Assembly: GCF_000002425.4 (NCBI RefSeq)
Contig: NC_037270.1
Coordinates: 11,447,509 to 11,511,508, forward strand
From: Physcomitrium patens
Taxonomy: Eukaryota; Streptophyta; Bryopsida; Funariales; Funariaceae
DNA: 64,000 nucleotides
Reading direction: 5' to 3'
Made by a program: the position numbers and the translations under genes. The notes beneath the pieces are model-generated. The model saw only the letters and a list, made by a program, of their open reading frames with translations, did not search any database and was not told where the DNA came from. Shown here piece by piece: positions 11,719-23,111 of this stretch (position 1 is the first letter of the stretch; each line of letters begins with the position of its first letter).

Positions 11719-14408
11719 TCTTTTTTCTTACTGATGTGTGGGTATGTCATAAATGAAACCAATCCGAGTGGGTATGTATAATCAATCCAACTCACCTCAA
11801 AGGCAACGGTGTGACTCCATTCATGTCCTGATGCACTGCCGGGCTCTCTGACAACCCTCTTAGCAGAAGTTGAGTTACTCGCGGGAATCTGTGCCACAAG
11901 GGCAGTAGTAAATGGATTTGCTTCAAGGATGCTGTAAGGAACGGAAGTCGCTGGAATTGCAAAGTCCTCTCCCTGCTCAAAGTAAGACACATTAACAAAG
12001 TAAGACCTCTTCAGAACCACATTAACCTTGAAGTGGAACCCAAAAAGGTTCGTAAGCTCAAAGTATCAGCAAATAAAAGTAACAAACCAAAATATATTCA
12101 CAAGCAGCAAACTACATTGTAATAGGGTAACGTCGACTTAGTCTTAATTGCAAGCTATACGCGAAGTGCATGCGCACTATTGCGATCGGCAAGAACTTAG
12201 GAAAGCTGTGCAAAGCTAAGCAATGATATGTCTGGATACTTGTATGCATGACCTTGATAATCATCATGAATCAATATAACACTATACATGCGAAACTGTT
12301 CAAAAGTGGCCTCATCATTACGGCTAAGTACTTACTCCCCAGCGTATTAGTACTCATACTCCATGTGAACATTTTGAGGTTCACTTTCTACTGGTACGAT
12401 TACATCATAAATGAAAGTAGCCTTGCCAGACCAACTAATTTACGTGCCGACACAATAGATGCAGACAAGTTTATGTGTTTGCCTGAACACACAAAAGCGG
12501 GACTTGCACTGAGTTGACATATCTTGCAGAACTAGCGGCAGAATAAAATTCTTCAAGAGTATCAAAACCGTAAGTCACTCTTGAGATGGTTGCATCGAAC
12601 TCGCGAACTGAAGTAGACGCCAAAGCTGTACTCAAATCGAAACCTTTCTTGTGTCCCACAAAAAGCACCTACGCACAAAAAAGCCCAGAGTATCAAGCAG
12701 TGAACTTCTAAATTGCTACATACATAGCTGTAAGAGGTCAAAACCAACTACTCGTACCTTATTCGCTTCAAGAATGCTCACAAGGCCTTTAGCCATAATG
12801 CGATCGAATTGTCCATTATTTGTCATTCTTAAATGCATGGATGACTGATGCAAATCGAAGGGATTGGAAAGGGCTACAGCAGCCATTAAAGGAGTGGACC
12901 CTGCTTCTTCACCCAGATACTTAGTCAACATGTTGGCACCCCAGCCCCAGCCAACACCCATTAGTGTTGACCCCGGTCGCTGGCGAACGATGTGCTCAAC
13001 AACCAAGCGAACATCATCACTGTCTGCCCCTGAAAACACCCTAGTCCAACCACCCAACAGTCAAATTTTTCCCTTCAGCAAAGAATGAGAATTAGAGGTC
13101 TAACACTTGGCATGCCTTGCTCTTTGAGAGCGGTATGAATGTCTGTCGCAAATCCATTACAATGCAAGCAATGCTTAAGGCATATTAACCTAGTGCTAAG
13201 GAAACAGAGGAAAAACAAGGGCAAAAGATAAAAACTGAGAACAGGCGTTAAAGAATGTGCCTGGGAGTCGTCACTGGAGAGTTGGCACAGCCTCGTGGGT
13301 TTAATACCACAGGAAAGTAGCCATAGTGCATGGCATCATTGACAAACTGCTTTACTCCCTCATCTTCACTTCCCTCCGTCGTTCCTGCACAACTTCCAGA
13401 CAATAAGTGATCACAGATAAACTATGACATTTCTCAATACAAAACGCCAATAGCTAACAAAGATGAACGTCATACAAAAATACAGTGTAACAATTATTAC
13501 AGTACATTTTAAAACATGACATATACTGCTACCTTACTGCAGATTTTTCACTCATTCTTATTGAAATTTTCTTTTTAAAAAAATGAAGAATTATAAATTT
13601 CGATATAAAAAACAGAAGGGAAATAAGAGAGCTCAAAGAAAATTGAAGCTACATGTCACTAACCGGGAACGAGCAGCAGAATATTGGCAAAGTTGTCCTC
13701 GTATGTATCGAAATCGAGCTCCACCGGCCAATCAATTGCCACTACTCCCCCATCGGGCGCATGCAAGCACACCCTCTGATACTTCATGTATGTTCTTTTA
13801 GGTACTAGAATCTTTGCGGAACGAAGTGATGACATCGAAGGGCAACGCATTGACACACAACGATGGAATTGAGAAGGGTGTGACACAATGACCAAAGAAT
13901 CCTCCAGACGTTCTAGGTGACTCTCATTGTCAGATCTTACTATGATAGTCGCAACAGCAACGATGGCCGCTAGGATGACTGCGGCCAGCAAGGTTTGAGA
14001 CTGAGAGATCGAATAAGCCTCGAGCAGAAAATTCAGTAAGGGGTGCGTTATAAGAGGAACTGTCGACTCCGTTGACTCTGCTGATATACCCAGAGATTCT
14101 GCAGGCACCGCTTCTAAGTTCGATGATAGCTGAGAAACTGTACTTACTACATTCAAAGATATAGACGAGTCTTCTACCCTTGCAAATGGCATCGGACGTA
14201 GCTGAGTCGTAAAAATTGAGCAACTATGTAAAATTCTTAATGATTTCCCTTTTCGATTCCTATCCATGCTATTCAAACCTAGGCTGGCTACTTCACATTT
14301 TAAAGTGCAAGTTTTACAGAGAAATAGTGCGAAAGATTCTCTTCGCTTCCTGTGCGGCGACAAATATGCCGGTTGTATCATGCTGGATGCTTTTATCAAC
14401 CCCGCCAT
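5637..14408 (-). CDS. EMB8-type alpha/beta hydrolase fused to CPBP (CAAX-type) membrane protease
   Basis: I build 14 coding exons: 14408-13664, 13384-13261, 13040-12758, 12668-12483, 11972-11796, 11535-11349, 11043-10655, 10538-10148, 9919-7387, 7211-7056, 6875-6641, 6543-6414, 6297-6105 and 5949-5637. They total 2,013 residues with consistent phases. The start is the first ATG after an in-frame TGA. Residues 1-80 resemble an organelle transit region, followed by a membrane segment. An EMB8-like hydrolase follows (NPRGC-x-NSPVTTPR, then a G-W-G-W-G elbow near 320-324). A long acidic linker sits in the large exon. At the C-terminus is a CPBP protease with EEVLFR, FALVH and HAGLVSIN motifs between membrane helices. 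The architecture matches Arabidopsis At2g03140 (about 1,800 residues). The elbow serine is replaced by glycine, so hydrolase activity is doubtful, while the protease glutamates and histidines are kept. Introns after 13261 and 12483 use GC donors. The substrate is unknown; plastid membrane location is an inference. Confidence 0.88.
6019..6057. repeat. (AT)n-(TG)n-(AG)n microsatellite in intron
   Basis: A compound simple repeat lies in the intron between the last two coding exons of the fusion gene (5950-6104). It occupies about a quarter of that short intron. Confidence 0.9.
9683..9773 (-). repeat. 12-nt coding repeat (Lys-Asp-x-x units)
   Basis: Within the large exon of the fusion gene, a 12-nt unit is repeated about seven times with drift. 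It encodes four-residue units of the form K-D-(T/A)-P and variants, around residues 877-905. The array lies in the acidic low-complexity linker. It probably grew by slippage or unequal exchange and should vary in copy number. Confidence 0.85.
11686..11715. repeat. (TA)n microsatellite in intron
   Basis: An uninterrupted TA run of about 28 nt lies in the intron between coding exons 11535-11349 and 11972-11796 of the fusion gene, about 80 nt from the upstream exon edge. Confidence 0.9.
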
Positions 14409-15900
14409 TATTCAGGAAAGAATTCTCCAACCTCAAACTCCGCTCTGTTCAAAGATATCAAAGATGTTCGTAAATAAGCATATATCTTGTGAGCAATGAA
14501 TTTCAATCAGCAACAAACAGCGATATGAAAATCACTTCAAAGAGCATAAAAGTGAAAACCAGAAATCCATGCACTATCATACTCACGCCACCATGAGTAT
14601 GCACATTGACGGTCATTTCCAACTCAATCGTGTAAAGATCGAACCAACATATTTGGCGTACTTCTTCACTTTATATATCCTCACCAAAATCAAGATCATG
14701 ACGAGGCATCATTTGAAGATGAGGACCATAGACCTGGTCATGACCCTAAACCTAAACCCTATGAAGCGATGAAGGTTTACTAACTAGTGGTTCCAAAGCA
14801 ATGGATTACTGTTGCAAAAAATTAAGAATATTCATGGGAATGTTTGTACGATTTACAATCCCATGAGATTCATTAACATAATGCACCTGACCCATGTCCA
14901 GAGAAATTAGGAGCGGACGTCTGTACTTTGGCTTACATGCAAAGATCTCGAATTCGGTTCTCTAATGCTGCAGAGAGTAGAAAGCTTGAGACGATTCGGA
15001 AACAGCTCAAAATGCAAACAGACTGAAACATGTAACCAGACCACTGGTATGTTAGCCATTGCACGTAAGCAGAACTAGGTTTCAGAACAGAGGCTTCAGA
15101 TTCATATGTTTAAGTCCAAATCTAATAACTGAAAACTGAATCTGCAGCGTTCTCGCTATCTCATACATCTACTGTACACACACACACACAACAATAACAG
15201 AATTAGACCTATCCAAACTGAAGGGAATCACACAGCGAATGCCTCCTATCCATTTCTATCCTTGGACAACTATCAATTGATCACATAGACATATTCTCTG
15301 AGTTACAGTCCAAGCCCAAACAAGTAACACAATACTCTAAAACCACGATTGGATTACATCCACGTCTAAACCATGCGCCAATCTTCAAATTAACTAAGCA
15401 ATCCAAATATTCTGCACACCGAGACCAATCCACTCCACGCAGCTAAAAATTTCGTCCGCCAGTTCAGAGCACAAGTGTCATAAGGGCATAAACCCGAACC
15501 TTAATAACTTCACCCCTATCTCAAAACTAATCTTCATTGCCGTCGTTCTCAGTACAAAACTCCAGCCACATGCTCCCAAAAATTTACGAATTCTAGCAAA
15601 TAGCTGAATCATCCCCGGAATTCCAACTGCCAGCAACGACTAACACTGTTCAAACTCACCTTGACTCGCGAAAACGTTCCAGAAAGGCCACTACAAGTAA
15701 GATGCCTCCCTCGCTCCACGCCGCATGCCAACCGCTTAAACGGCTGTAGGCGAGATCGCTGCACTGCGATTGCGAACCAGCTGGAAAAAACAAAAACAAA
15801 ACAACAATCGTGCCCATTTCCAATTGACAGACGAAAGGAAAGGTGGAGAATAGTTCCTGCTCCCGCAGCAATGTCGAGCGCCTTCCGTTTCTAGGATGAG
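14409..15900 (-). other. 5' leader of the fusion gene with a 1.2-kb leader intron
   Basis: A strong donor (GTGAGT on the minus strand) ends a leader exon at 15660. An acceptor with the core TTTGAACAG opens a 36-nt leader exon at 14444-14409, directly before the ATG. The implied intron, 14445-15659, contains a (CA)n run near 15177-15190 and a telomere-like CCCTAAA/CCTAAACCCT cluster near 14743-14760. I see no protein-coding exon inside. Leader introns of this size are common in moss genes and often raise expression; that role here is inferred. Confidence 0.6.
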
Positions 15901-15915
15901 GCCCGGATGCATAAG

Positions 15916-16007
15916 ACCCGGTGGTCCCAGTCCTTTCGATGTAAGGGTTGAGGACGGGATCTGTACAACCCGGTGGTTACAACCGCTTCCGGTTCTCTAC
16001 CCACGTG
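15916..16007. promoter_or_regulatory. Probable promoter segment with repeated 10-mer and a G-box
   Basis: Just upstream of the leader exon, the 10-mer ACCCGGTGGT occurs twice in direct orientation (15916-15925 and 15968-15977, 52 bp apart). A palindromic G-box core CACGTG lies at 16002-16007. Paired identical 10-mers next to a G-box suggest transcription-factor sites. No binding factor can be named from sequence alone, and the transcription start is not visible. Confidence 0.35.
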
Positions 16008-16029
16008 CTCGACCAGTCTTCAACAGGTC

Positions 16030-19000
16030 ATGGGTGGCTTTACTGCTAATTCGTTGAAATGAATTTGTTTCATCCATATTTGTGGGTGATTGGGCGTTAG
16101 AATTCTTAAGTAGTTAAGTCACTGATGGTGCTTTTGGGTTGATTCATGTAGGCTGACTATAGAGAGGATTTGATGTAGCAAATCCCTGATTAATTTTGAA
16201 TTGTGTTTTTTAGGTTAGGTGTCAAAAGTTTGTTTAACCATGGACAAATTAAAATATTAATTCTAAAAAATCCAAAATTTTCATTGAAATGCAATGAATT
16301 TTATATATATATTTATACATGAGTTAACTAAAACTAAACACATAATACTTGAATAAATAGGATAACAGGTATAGTCTCTCCTGAGGCATTTTTGAGTAGA
16401 TGGTAATATTGTTTTATCATCAATAAAATAACTTCTCATGCCTTGAGAGTGTAAATAACACAATATTCATTGATACTGTTTTTAGAATATTTTAAAATGC
16501 GGAATTTTTATTAAAAAATAATTTTTTGTAAAATAGAAATAGCTTTTCAATTAGCAAGTAAACAACAGGCAATCAGAGTTAAATTTCATTTAATATGTCT
16601 TTTTAATGTATATATATTATATTTTTTAAATTCAAATTATAATACAAATTTTTGTATAAAATATAGTCGTAAACAAAAAAAATTGTTAAATAGGTACGTA
16701 AAACCTTGTAGATATGTACTGATTTCTTGTTTGTTCTTCTTGAGCACTATTGTTTGATTTAAAGTTCTAATATATACATTTGTATTCAAAGAAGAAGAAA
16801 GTATAACTTATAAGTAATTTCTCTTAGAACAATCAGTACAAAAACAATGCTTTAGTAATTCCAATTTAAATTAGATGGTAATTCTTTACTAATTTTGTAT
16901 AAAACAAAATACATAAAGCAATTATCTATATAACTACATTTAAACTATAATTGGACTAAGATAGATAATAGAAATCTAAATACTAATTTAAAACTCAGGT
17001 TTCATAGACTAAATTTACCAATTTTAATTAATTAATCATATGCATTTGTTCTATCTAAATAAACATAAGTAGGTTAAAACAATTACAAATAAATAGAGGT
17101 AAATATAGATAGATTAATTAAATGGTATTTATGAAAATTTATAAAAAATAAAAAACCATGATAGAAGCTACTTAGATTTTGATAAAATGTACTTAGATTT
17201 TGCACTTGCCAAATTGCTATAATATTAAATTTGTAAGCTGTTTTTAGACCTCCAAGATTAATATAGATGGGCTTCAAAACTTTGATACTTGTCCATGAAC
17301 AATTCCTCATGACCAAGACCTTCTAATGTAGGACGTTGTCCTATTTGTCATATATTAATTGTTTTTTAGAAAGCAATTGCACATCTTTACTAGGAGAAGA
17401 AAAAACTTTACTTTTCTCTATTTTGACTTATTATGCTTAAATTCCATTATTTCTAATAATATCCTTCATAACATTTTTAATATATTTTTTTAATTTACCT
17501 TATATAGGAAAAATAAGATAATGTCCTATATTAGATATGCCTACTTATGACCTTCTCATTAATTAGAATATACAAGGATAATTTCAAGTTCATATTTAGT
17601 TTTATCATTGTTGTATATTTATTTACAATTCAATTCTTTATTGTAGTTTCATTAGATTCTTTGGTTTCTTTTACTTAGTAATAACCACTTAAGTTCTTAC
17701 ATACTTTTTAGAATATACTTCTTAATTTTATATAAATAACCTTTTTTTTTCTTTTTTCTTTTTTTCACGAGTTTGTATGAATTCATATCCTTGATTTGAT
17801 TTGTTATTTAAAGATGAATAATTTGTATTACAGTTGACATCCTAATACTAACTCTATAATACTCAAAATAATATCTAACATCAACAAGATTATAATTACT
17901 ACATTTGTAAATAAGTAAATAACATGTTTGTAAATAAATATTTGGTTTGAATGAAATATGGATCTTTATCATGAAATTTGATGATAGTGATGTAGTTGAC
18001 AATATGTTTAATACTAAATATGCTCAAAGAAAGATGTGAAAATATTATTTTTTGTGCACCAAAAATCTACATTGATTCTAAATTGATGTCAGATAGTTTG
18101 TAGCAACTATATTTTAATATTAATGTCATGTAGTTATTGATGATCACCAAAAATATTTACATTTAGTAAGACAAAACTTTACATTTCAATTGGATTCTAT
18201 CAATAAGACCAATTCTTTGTGTATTTTCACTATTAATTTTATATTTTAAAATTTTAAAATTTAAAGTAAAAGCTAAATTCTGTGCAACCATTCTTTGAAA
18301 GAAAATTGATTTATTTTTATTCTGGTGCATTTTTTATTTTTTATTTTTTATACAAAAATTATACTTTGTTATTTCATTGTTAATTCTCTATTACTTCAAA
18401 AATAAAAAAATAAAATAAAGTGTGAACATATGTATATTGGTAATGATTTAAAGTGATTAAATCATAGTCTTTTCCCGGCTAGTTTTAAATTACATAAATG
18501 TTTATCTATATATATATATATATATAAATGTTCAGTTTATTATTATTATTATTATTATTGCAAACATTCAAGACAATATGATATTATGTTATTCTGTCAC
18601 TCATGGTGATTTATTGAAACATGGAGTGATATATCATACAGGACTTGGTAGGGTTCATCATGATTGAAAAATGTATTGGAATTTAATAATTATGTAATTT
18701 ACACACCTTTCTTTTTAGTGCATTTAGATTTTGCACAAAAAACTTATATATCATACTTAAGAAAATGCTGCAATGTTGATAAATACAAAAAAGTTCAATA
18801 TTAGAACAGCTTTTTGTTGTATGTTCGGAAACTCTTATTTGTGGATCACTTACTAAGTTTTTTAGATTTTGAGTTGAAATTTTTTGATAATTTTTGCTGT
18901 ACATTGTGAAGTAATTAGTATCAACATTCTATTTTCAAACATTACTTACTGAATAAGTTATTTGGCTTAGTGTTGAAAATAAAATATAAGATTCAAAATT

Positions 19001-19960
19001 ACAAAAATTGTGTGCCAATTGACACACACCTTCAAATGGAAACATCCTTTCAGAGCATGATGTTAAACTGCCAGCATGAGTGTAAACAATATAATGAATG
19101 TTTTCATGACATAAATAACGGTTTAATTTGGAATTTAATCAATTCAATTTTGGAGAATTTATGTTGATAAACCACCCATACTATTTCCTAATATATTCTA
19201 ACTCCAATACTGCATTTTATATAGTTGAGGCATGTCATTATTTCACTGTGTATGTTTTTCATTATAATTATATATTTTTAAATGAAAAAAATGCTTCTAA
19301 AATTTTACAATACATGAATTCCAAATAACCAACCTTATTAATTACAACCTACCATGTTGTATACCATGTGAATGCAAATTGAATAATGATGAATTTGTCA
19401 ATTCAACTCACACACACATTACATATTTCTTAAAATCAGTGTGACAAATGTACGTAACATATTACTTTTTCATACAATATCATACAATGTATCAATTGAT
19501 TTATTCACTCTTACTTCGGATCTTTATTACCCATAAAACCCATTTAAATTTAATAACAATACATTCATAAGTAAAATTGACCTTTCATTTTGAGCTCTTT
19601 TTAAATCGAAACTGAGGGAGACAGTTTTCGTCACCTTCAGCAATTACAGCTGCTCAAATCTCACGTCGACTCAATTCAAGCCACTCTGTAAACGAGACCT
19701 TGTTCAAACTCCTACTCTGACATTGTTAACCCAAAAAGAAATGCTTCAATTAAAATAGACTAAGAAAGACCTGGGTCCATATAAATATTCCTGTAGTAAG
19801 TGGGAAAAAGTGAGAAAAGAACGGTGTCTTGACCCAAAAGTCCTCTTTTTAGGGTTCGAGGTACTGGGGTTCGAAAGCTGTAGGCTCTTGCGAAGCAGTG
19901 CTTTTGGGACTTGGTTTTCGTAGATTTGCATGAGAAGCGAAGAATCCCAGTTTGCCGCTC
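16030..19960. other. AT-rich intergenic spacer
   Basis: AT-rich sequence between the promoter of the minus-strand fusion gene and the leader of the plus-strand Vma12-like gene. It includes (TA)n at about 18505-18527 and (ATT)n at about 18537-18560. Reading frames are short and low in complexity. I see no gene. Confidence 0.6.
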
Positions 19961-20003
19961 AGTCCCTTGGCTTGCAGTTCACGATCTCTTTTTCCAACTG
20001 CCG

Positions 20004-20019
20004 AAACCCTAACCCTAAA
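20004..20019 (+). promoter_or_regulatory. Telo-box (AAACCCTAA-type) element
   Basis: AAACCCTAACCCTAAA occurs about 400 bp upstream of the proposed Vma12-like start. Telo-boxes of this form are known plant promoter elements near the start sites of housekeeping and translation-related genes, and they recruit telobox-binding proteins. That fits a promoter or leader position for an assembly-factor gene hosting a snoRNA. The regulatory role is inferred. Confidence 0.5.
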
Positions 20020-20349
20020 TTATTCTTTCTTAAGTCCTCGAGCTGCCCAAGCCGGAGTCGTAGTTCCAGCAGTTACTAAGCTTGGAGCCGAGCCGGACTC
20101 ATCACCTATGTGATCGTGCTCATCTGTATGTAGGTCGTTGGCGGGGTTGTGACTGAAAATGGGGTCCATTCTCCGATCCTTGGCTCTGTTTGTTGATCTG
20201 TTTACTTACTCTAATGAGATTGCCCAAGTTAAAACTTTTTTTGTGTGATGAGGTTACCCCTGCTGTAGGGCTCGCTCCCTTTTAGCGTCGATATACCATT
20301 CATTTCATGGATTCGGTAGAGCAGTTCCAGTGGTTTTGAGGCAGTAGAT

Positions 20350-20434
20350 AGCCCGAGGACGATGGAAAATTCTGCAATGCTGATGTAATTTATTGCAAGT
20401 GTTGATAAAACTACACATTCAAATCTGATGGGCT
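20350..20434 (+). pseudogene. Degenerate copy of the box C/D snoRNA
   Basis: This segment aligns with the intronic snoRNA about 600 bp downstream. It keeps the guide TTCTGCAATG (20370-20379), the CTGA box after it (20380-20383), a terminal CTGA (20425-20428) and a short AGCCC/GGGCT stem (20350-20354 with 20430-20434). The box C position reads ATGGAAA (20362-20368) instead of ATGATGA, and the stem is shorter. It is probably a decayed or weak duplicate. It overlaps the ATG proposed for the Vma12-like gene, which adds doubt to that start. Confidence 0.6.
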
Positions 20435-22074
20435 TTGAAGGAAATTCTCGACTTTTTGCTTTGGAAAGCGGAAGGTCGGTTAGAAATCATCGTATTTGGA
20501 GTGGTTTGGTTCTGTAGATTTTTGATTGTTGTGGGTGAGTCACAGTCCTTTGTTTATTCAGTTCTCCAGCGAATGAAGTTCAACTTTATGTACGCGTAAC
20601 GTGTTTGTTTGGTTACAGCACAGCAACTGGACTTGTGCTGCACTCGTGCCCCAATATCAAGTCCCTGCTTTCCAACGCTGCATCTTCCGAGAAGATATCA
20701 GTAGATCTGCGAGATGCAGCTCTGCTTTACTTGGACGCCCCTAGTGTGCCATATCCAATTATCCGGGATACATGGGCTCAACTTACTCCCGGATACGGCG
20801 TTCCCTTTCACCAAGTGCTTGCAGGCAGCTCATTTGTGCTCGAGAGTCCAAAGCCACGAGAGAAGGTATCCATACTGGAAATTCCTACTGTCGTAAGCTG
20901 TGTTGCAAATTCTCTCGATTCGAGTCCGTTCTGTTAAGGAATGGGTAGAATCAGGGTTCCGATGATGAAGATAAGTTCTGCAATGCTGATGTGAGACATC
21001 ACATGTTGAGAAATCAACACACAACGATGAACTGACGGTCCCTGATGTCTGTAAGTGTCATGTATCGATGTGTCGCTTTTGGTTTGTCATGTTTCACACA
21101 AGGTTCATCCTTGCTGGCATCTCTCTGCAATCATCTCAGGTTCATGGCAGAAAGTGACAATTTAAAGAGTATCTTAGTCGCTCTTTACATGTCCTTTTTC
21201 CAATGTACATGTCATCATCTGTGTCTTTCATGTCGAAATGCAAGTACTGGTAATTGGATTTTCTCTTTTGGTTCCTGTGACTAATCCTATTGATTCTGTG
21301 TGCAGTCGAAGGAGCTGGTAGATCGCCTTGCCAAGCTTCAAGACCTCGCTGATAAAAATGCTTATAAAGAACTTGTGAAGGATGTAACTAAGAGTGCCGA
21401 TGATGATCGAGAGTACTTTTCCTCGTACAAAAATTCTCTTGGATTTGGTAATTGCATCTCGCTGTCTTCCATTTTAATTTACATTATCTCCACACCTACT
21501 GTCATTCTCATGCTGCTACGTGTTGTATGTAAGTGCGGGATGCCCCAAGCACGTTGAGTCTTTCCTTTGAAATTTACTGCTTAATTTCATTTTTCCAGGG
21601 ATACACGTGTTGTTCATCATGTTCACAGGCTACATGTTTGGATACGCAATTGTTCGGTCACAGTTTCCGGAATCACCACCAATGGTGGGTTTCTGATCCT
21701 TACCAATTCTCGCAGTTCATCCGCTTGTTTCTCTCATGGATCCCGAAATAGTTTTTTCCTAAGATATCGGTACGGCTATCTAAACATTGGATGAATTTGT
21801 GCAGCATGCAGTGGGAGGGGTATTTGGTCTTATCGCCGGGATGTTCGTAGAGACTATCCTTTTTATCACCCGGGCACAGATGGCGGAGAAAAGACAGCAA
21901 CTGAGAGCTAATGTGAAAGCCAAGGCTGGAAAGCAGCCGCCATCAAATTTTGAGCCTGTGGCAAACACCTCATCAAACGCATCAGAGATTCTTGACTACC
22001 AGTCTGAGATTCAGGAAGAAGAGGCATCTACAGGAATACGCCAACGTCGTGGAGTGCCGAAGTCTCTAAATTAG
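20428..22074 (+). CDS. Vma12/TMEM199-like ER factor for V-ATPase assembly
   Basis: Four downstream exons are well supported: 20619-20865, 21306-21447, 21599-21684 and 21805-22074. A tentative first exon at 20428-20474 gives 263 residues with consistent phases. The N-terminal half carries the SVPY and SPKPREK blocks, followed by a helical KELVDRLAKLQ segment. Two membrane helices follow (HVLFIMFTGYMFGYAIV and VGGVFGLIAGMFVETILFI) and then a basic to acidic C-terminal tail. This matches the plant Vma12 family (Arabidopsis At5g52980 type), ER membrane proteins that help assemble the V0 sector of vacuolar H+-ATPase. The first exon is uncertain: its donor is weak, its ATG overlaps a snoRNA relic, and a much stronger donor (GTGAGT at 20532) follows in non-coding frame. 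The intron 20866-21305 hosts a snoRNA. Confidence 0.82.
20950..21046 (+). ncRNA. Intronic box C/D snoRNA, guide for 5.8S rRNA Gm79 (snoR39BY-like)
   Basis: Box C ATGATGA is at 20962-20968 and box D CTGA at 21032-21035. The flanks form a terminal stem: ATCAGGG (20950-20956) pairs with CCCTGAT (21040-21046), then a small bulge, then CCG (20959-20961) with CGG (21036-21038). An internal CTGA (20986-20989) serves as box D'. Upstream of it, TTCTGCAAT (20976-20984) is complementary to AUUGCAGAA of plant 5.8S rRNA. The fifth base before D' (C20981) pairs with G79, a methylated site in Arabidopsis 5.8S assigned to snoR39BY. That assignment is from memory. The RNA would be released from the Vma12-like intron. 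A possible second guide lies upstream of box D; I do not know its target. Confidence 0.82.
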
Positions 22075-23111
22075 TTGTACATTGCACACGATTACTGCTT
22101 GGGCCAACAACCCGAAGAGGAGGTAATTATACTTCCAGTTATATCCCATGTACACTACCAAAATCTGGTAGAAACATGAGTAAACGCTCGAATCATGTGT
22201 ACTCCGTTACACACTCATCCCCTCTTGAATAAACTTCAACGGATACAAACTACCAAAACAATATTCTCGTTCGATGGCATCCATTCCTACCTCTACTTTG
22301 AATCTAAACTGTCTTTCTAAAACACGCTATCAGCATCAAAAACGGCCATTTGCATACATTATCTACACTTCCATTTTCACTTGCTTTCGAAGCAACTGCC
22401 AGTGAAAAGTTATATGTAACTCACTTACTCAAAAACCTTTTAAGTGCCCATTAGCACCTGTAAGAACAAAATTCTGCTTCATGAATGTTTTCTTTAACTT
22501 ATGACCCTCAAATATATGTTTCATCATAGTCAAAACAAAAACTATCTATCCTATACAAATATTATGTACCATCGTAAGAATATAACCGGATGTCTACAAT
22601 CATAGTCAATATTAATCCTTTCAAATCGTTAGAAATGAAAATACTTCATTTCCTAAAAATAAAATATTTACAACTTGATTATATTTTCACATCGATAATA
22701 CCAAAGTCCATTACTCTAAAACTATCATTCTTCAATTACATTACGCTCAAATATACACACATCATATCAATGAACTAGGTTGCTTAAGACAAGAACATAT
22801 TCCCATTTACATCTAGTGTTTAGAAAACATTAGTACTTTCTCATGTCCAGAGGATGCTGTCATTCCAATATACTGCTAAATTACATTTAGAATGTCTACA
22901 AGACATAGACGGAGATCCTAAACATTAGTATTCCCTAGCGCAACGCTGAACTATTTCACTCCAACCACTCATAGCTAGGTTGGTCTTAACTATTTTAACT
23001 CTTAACTCCATACAAAGACCAACCTTGCAATCGAAGGTGTGACACACGATCCTAGTCAGAAGGACAAACATGCGCTAACGTACACGTTTTCCCGCTATGA
23101 TTGGGGAAGGT
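22075..23111. other. Spacer between convergent genes
   Basis: This stretch lies between the stop of the Vma12-like gene and the stop of SMC4, which face each other. It should hold both 3' UTRs. It is AT-rich, with short frames only. I see no further gene. Confidence 0.6.

Noticed and set aside
14743-14760. Telomere-like motif as an ancient chromosome end
   Set aside because: Only two to three units inside a leader intron; better read as telo-box sequence.
20244-20260. GTGATGA box C-like motif as another snoRNA
   Set aside because: No CTGA box within a normal distance downstream and no flanking stem.
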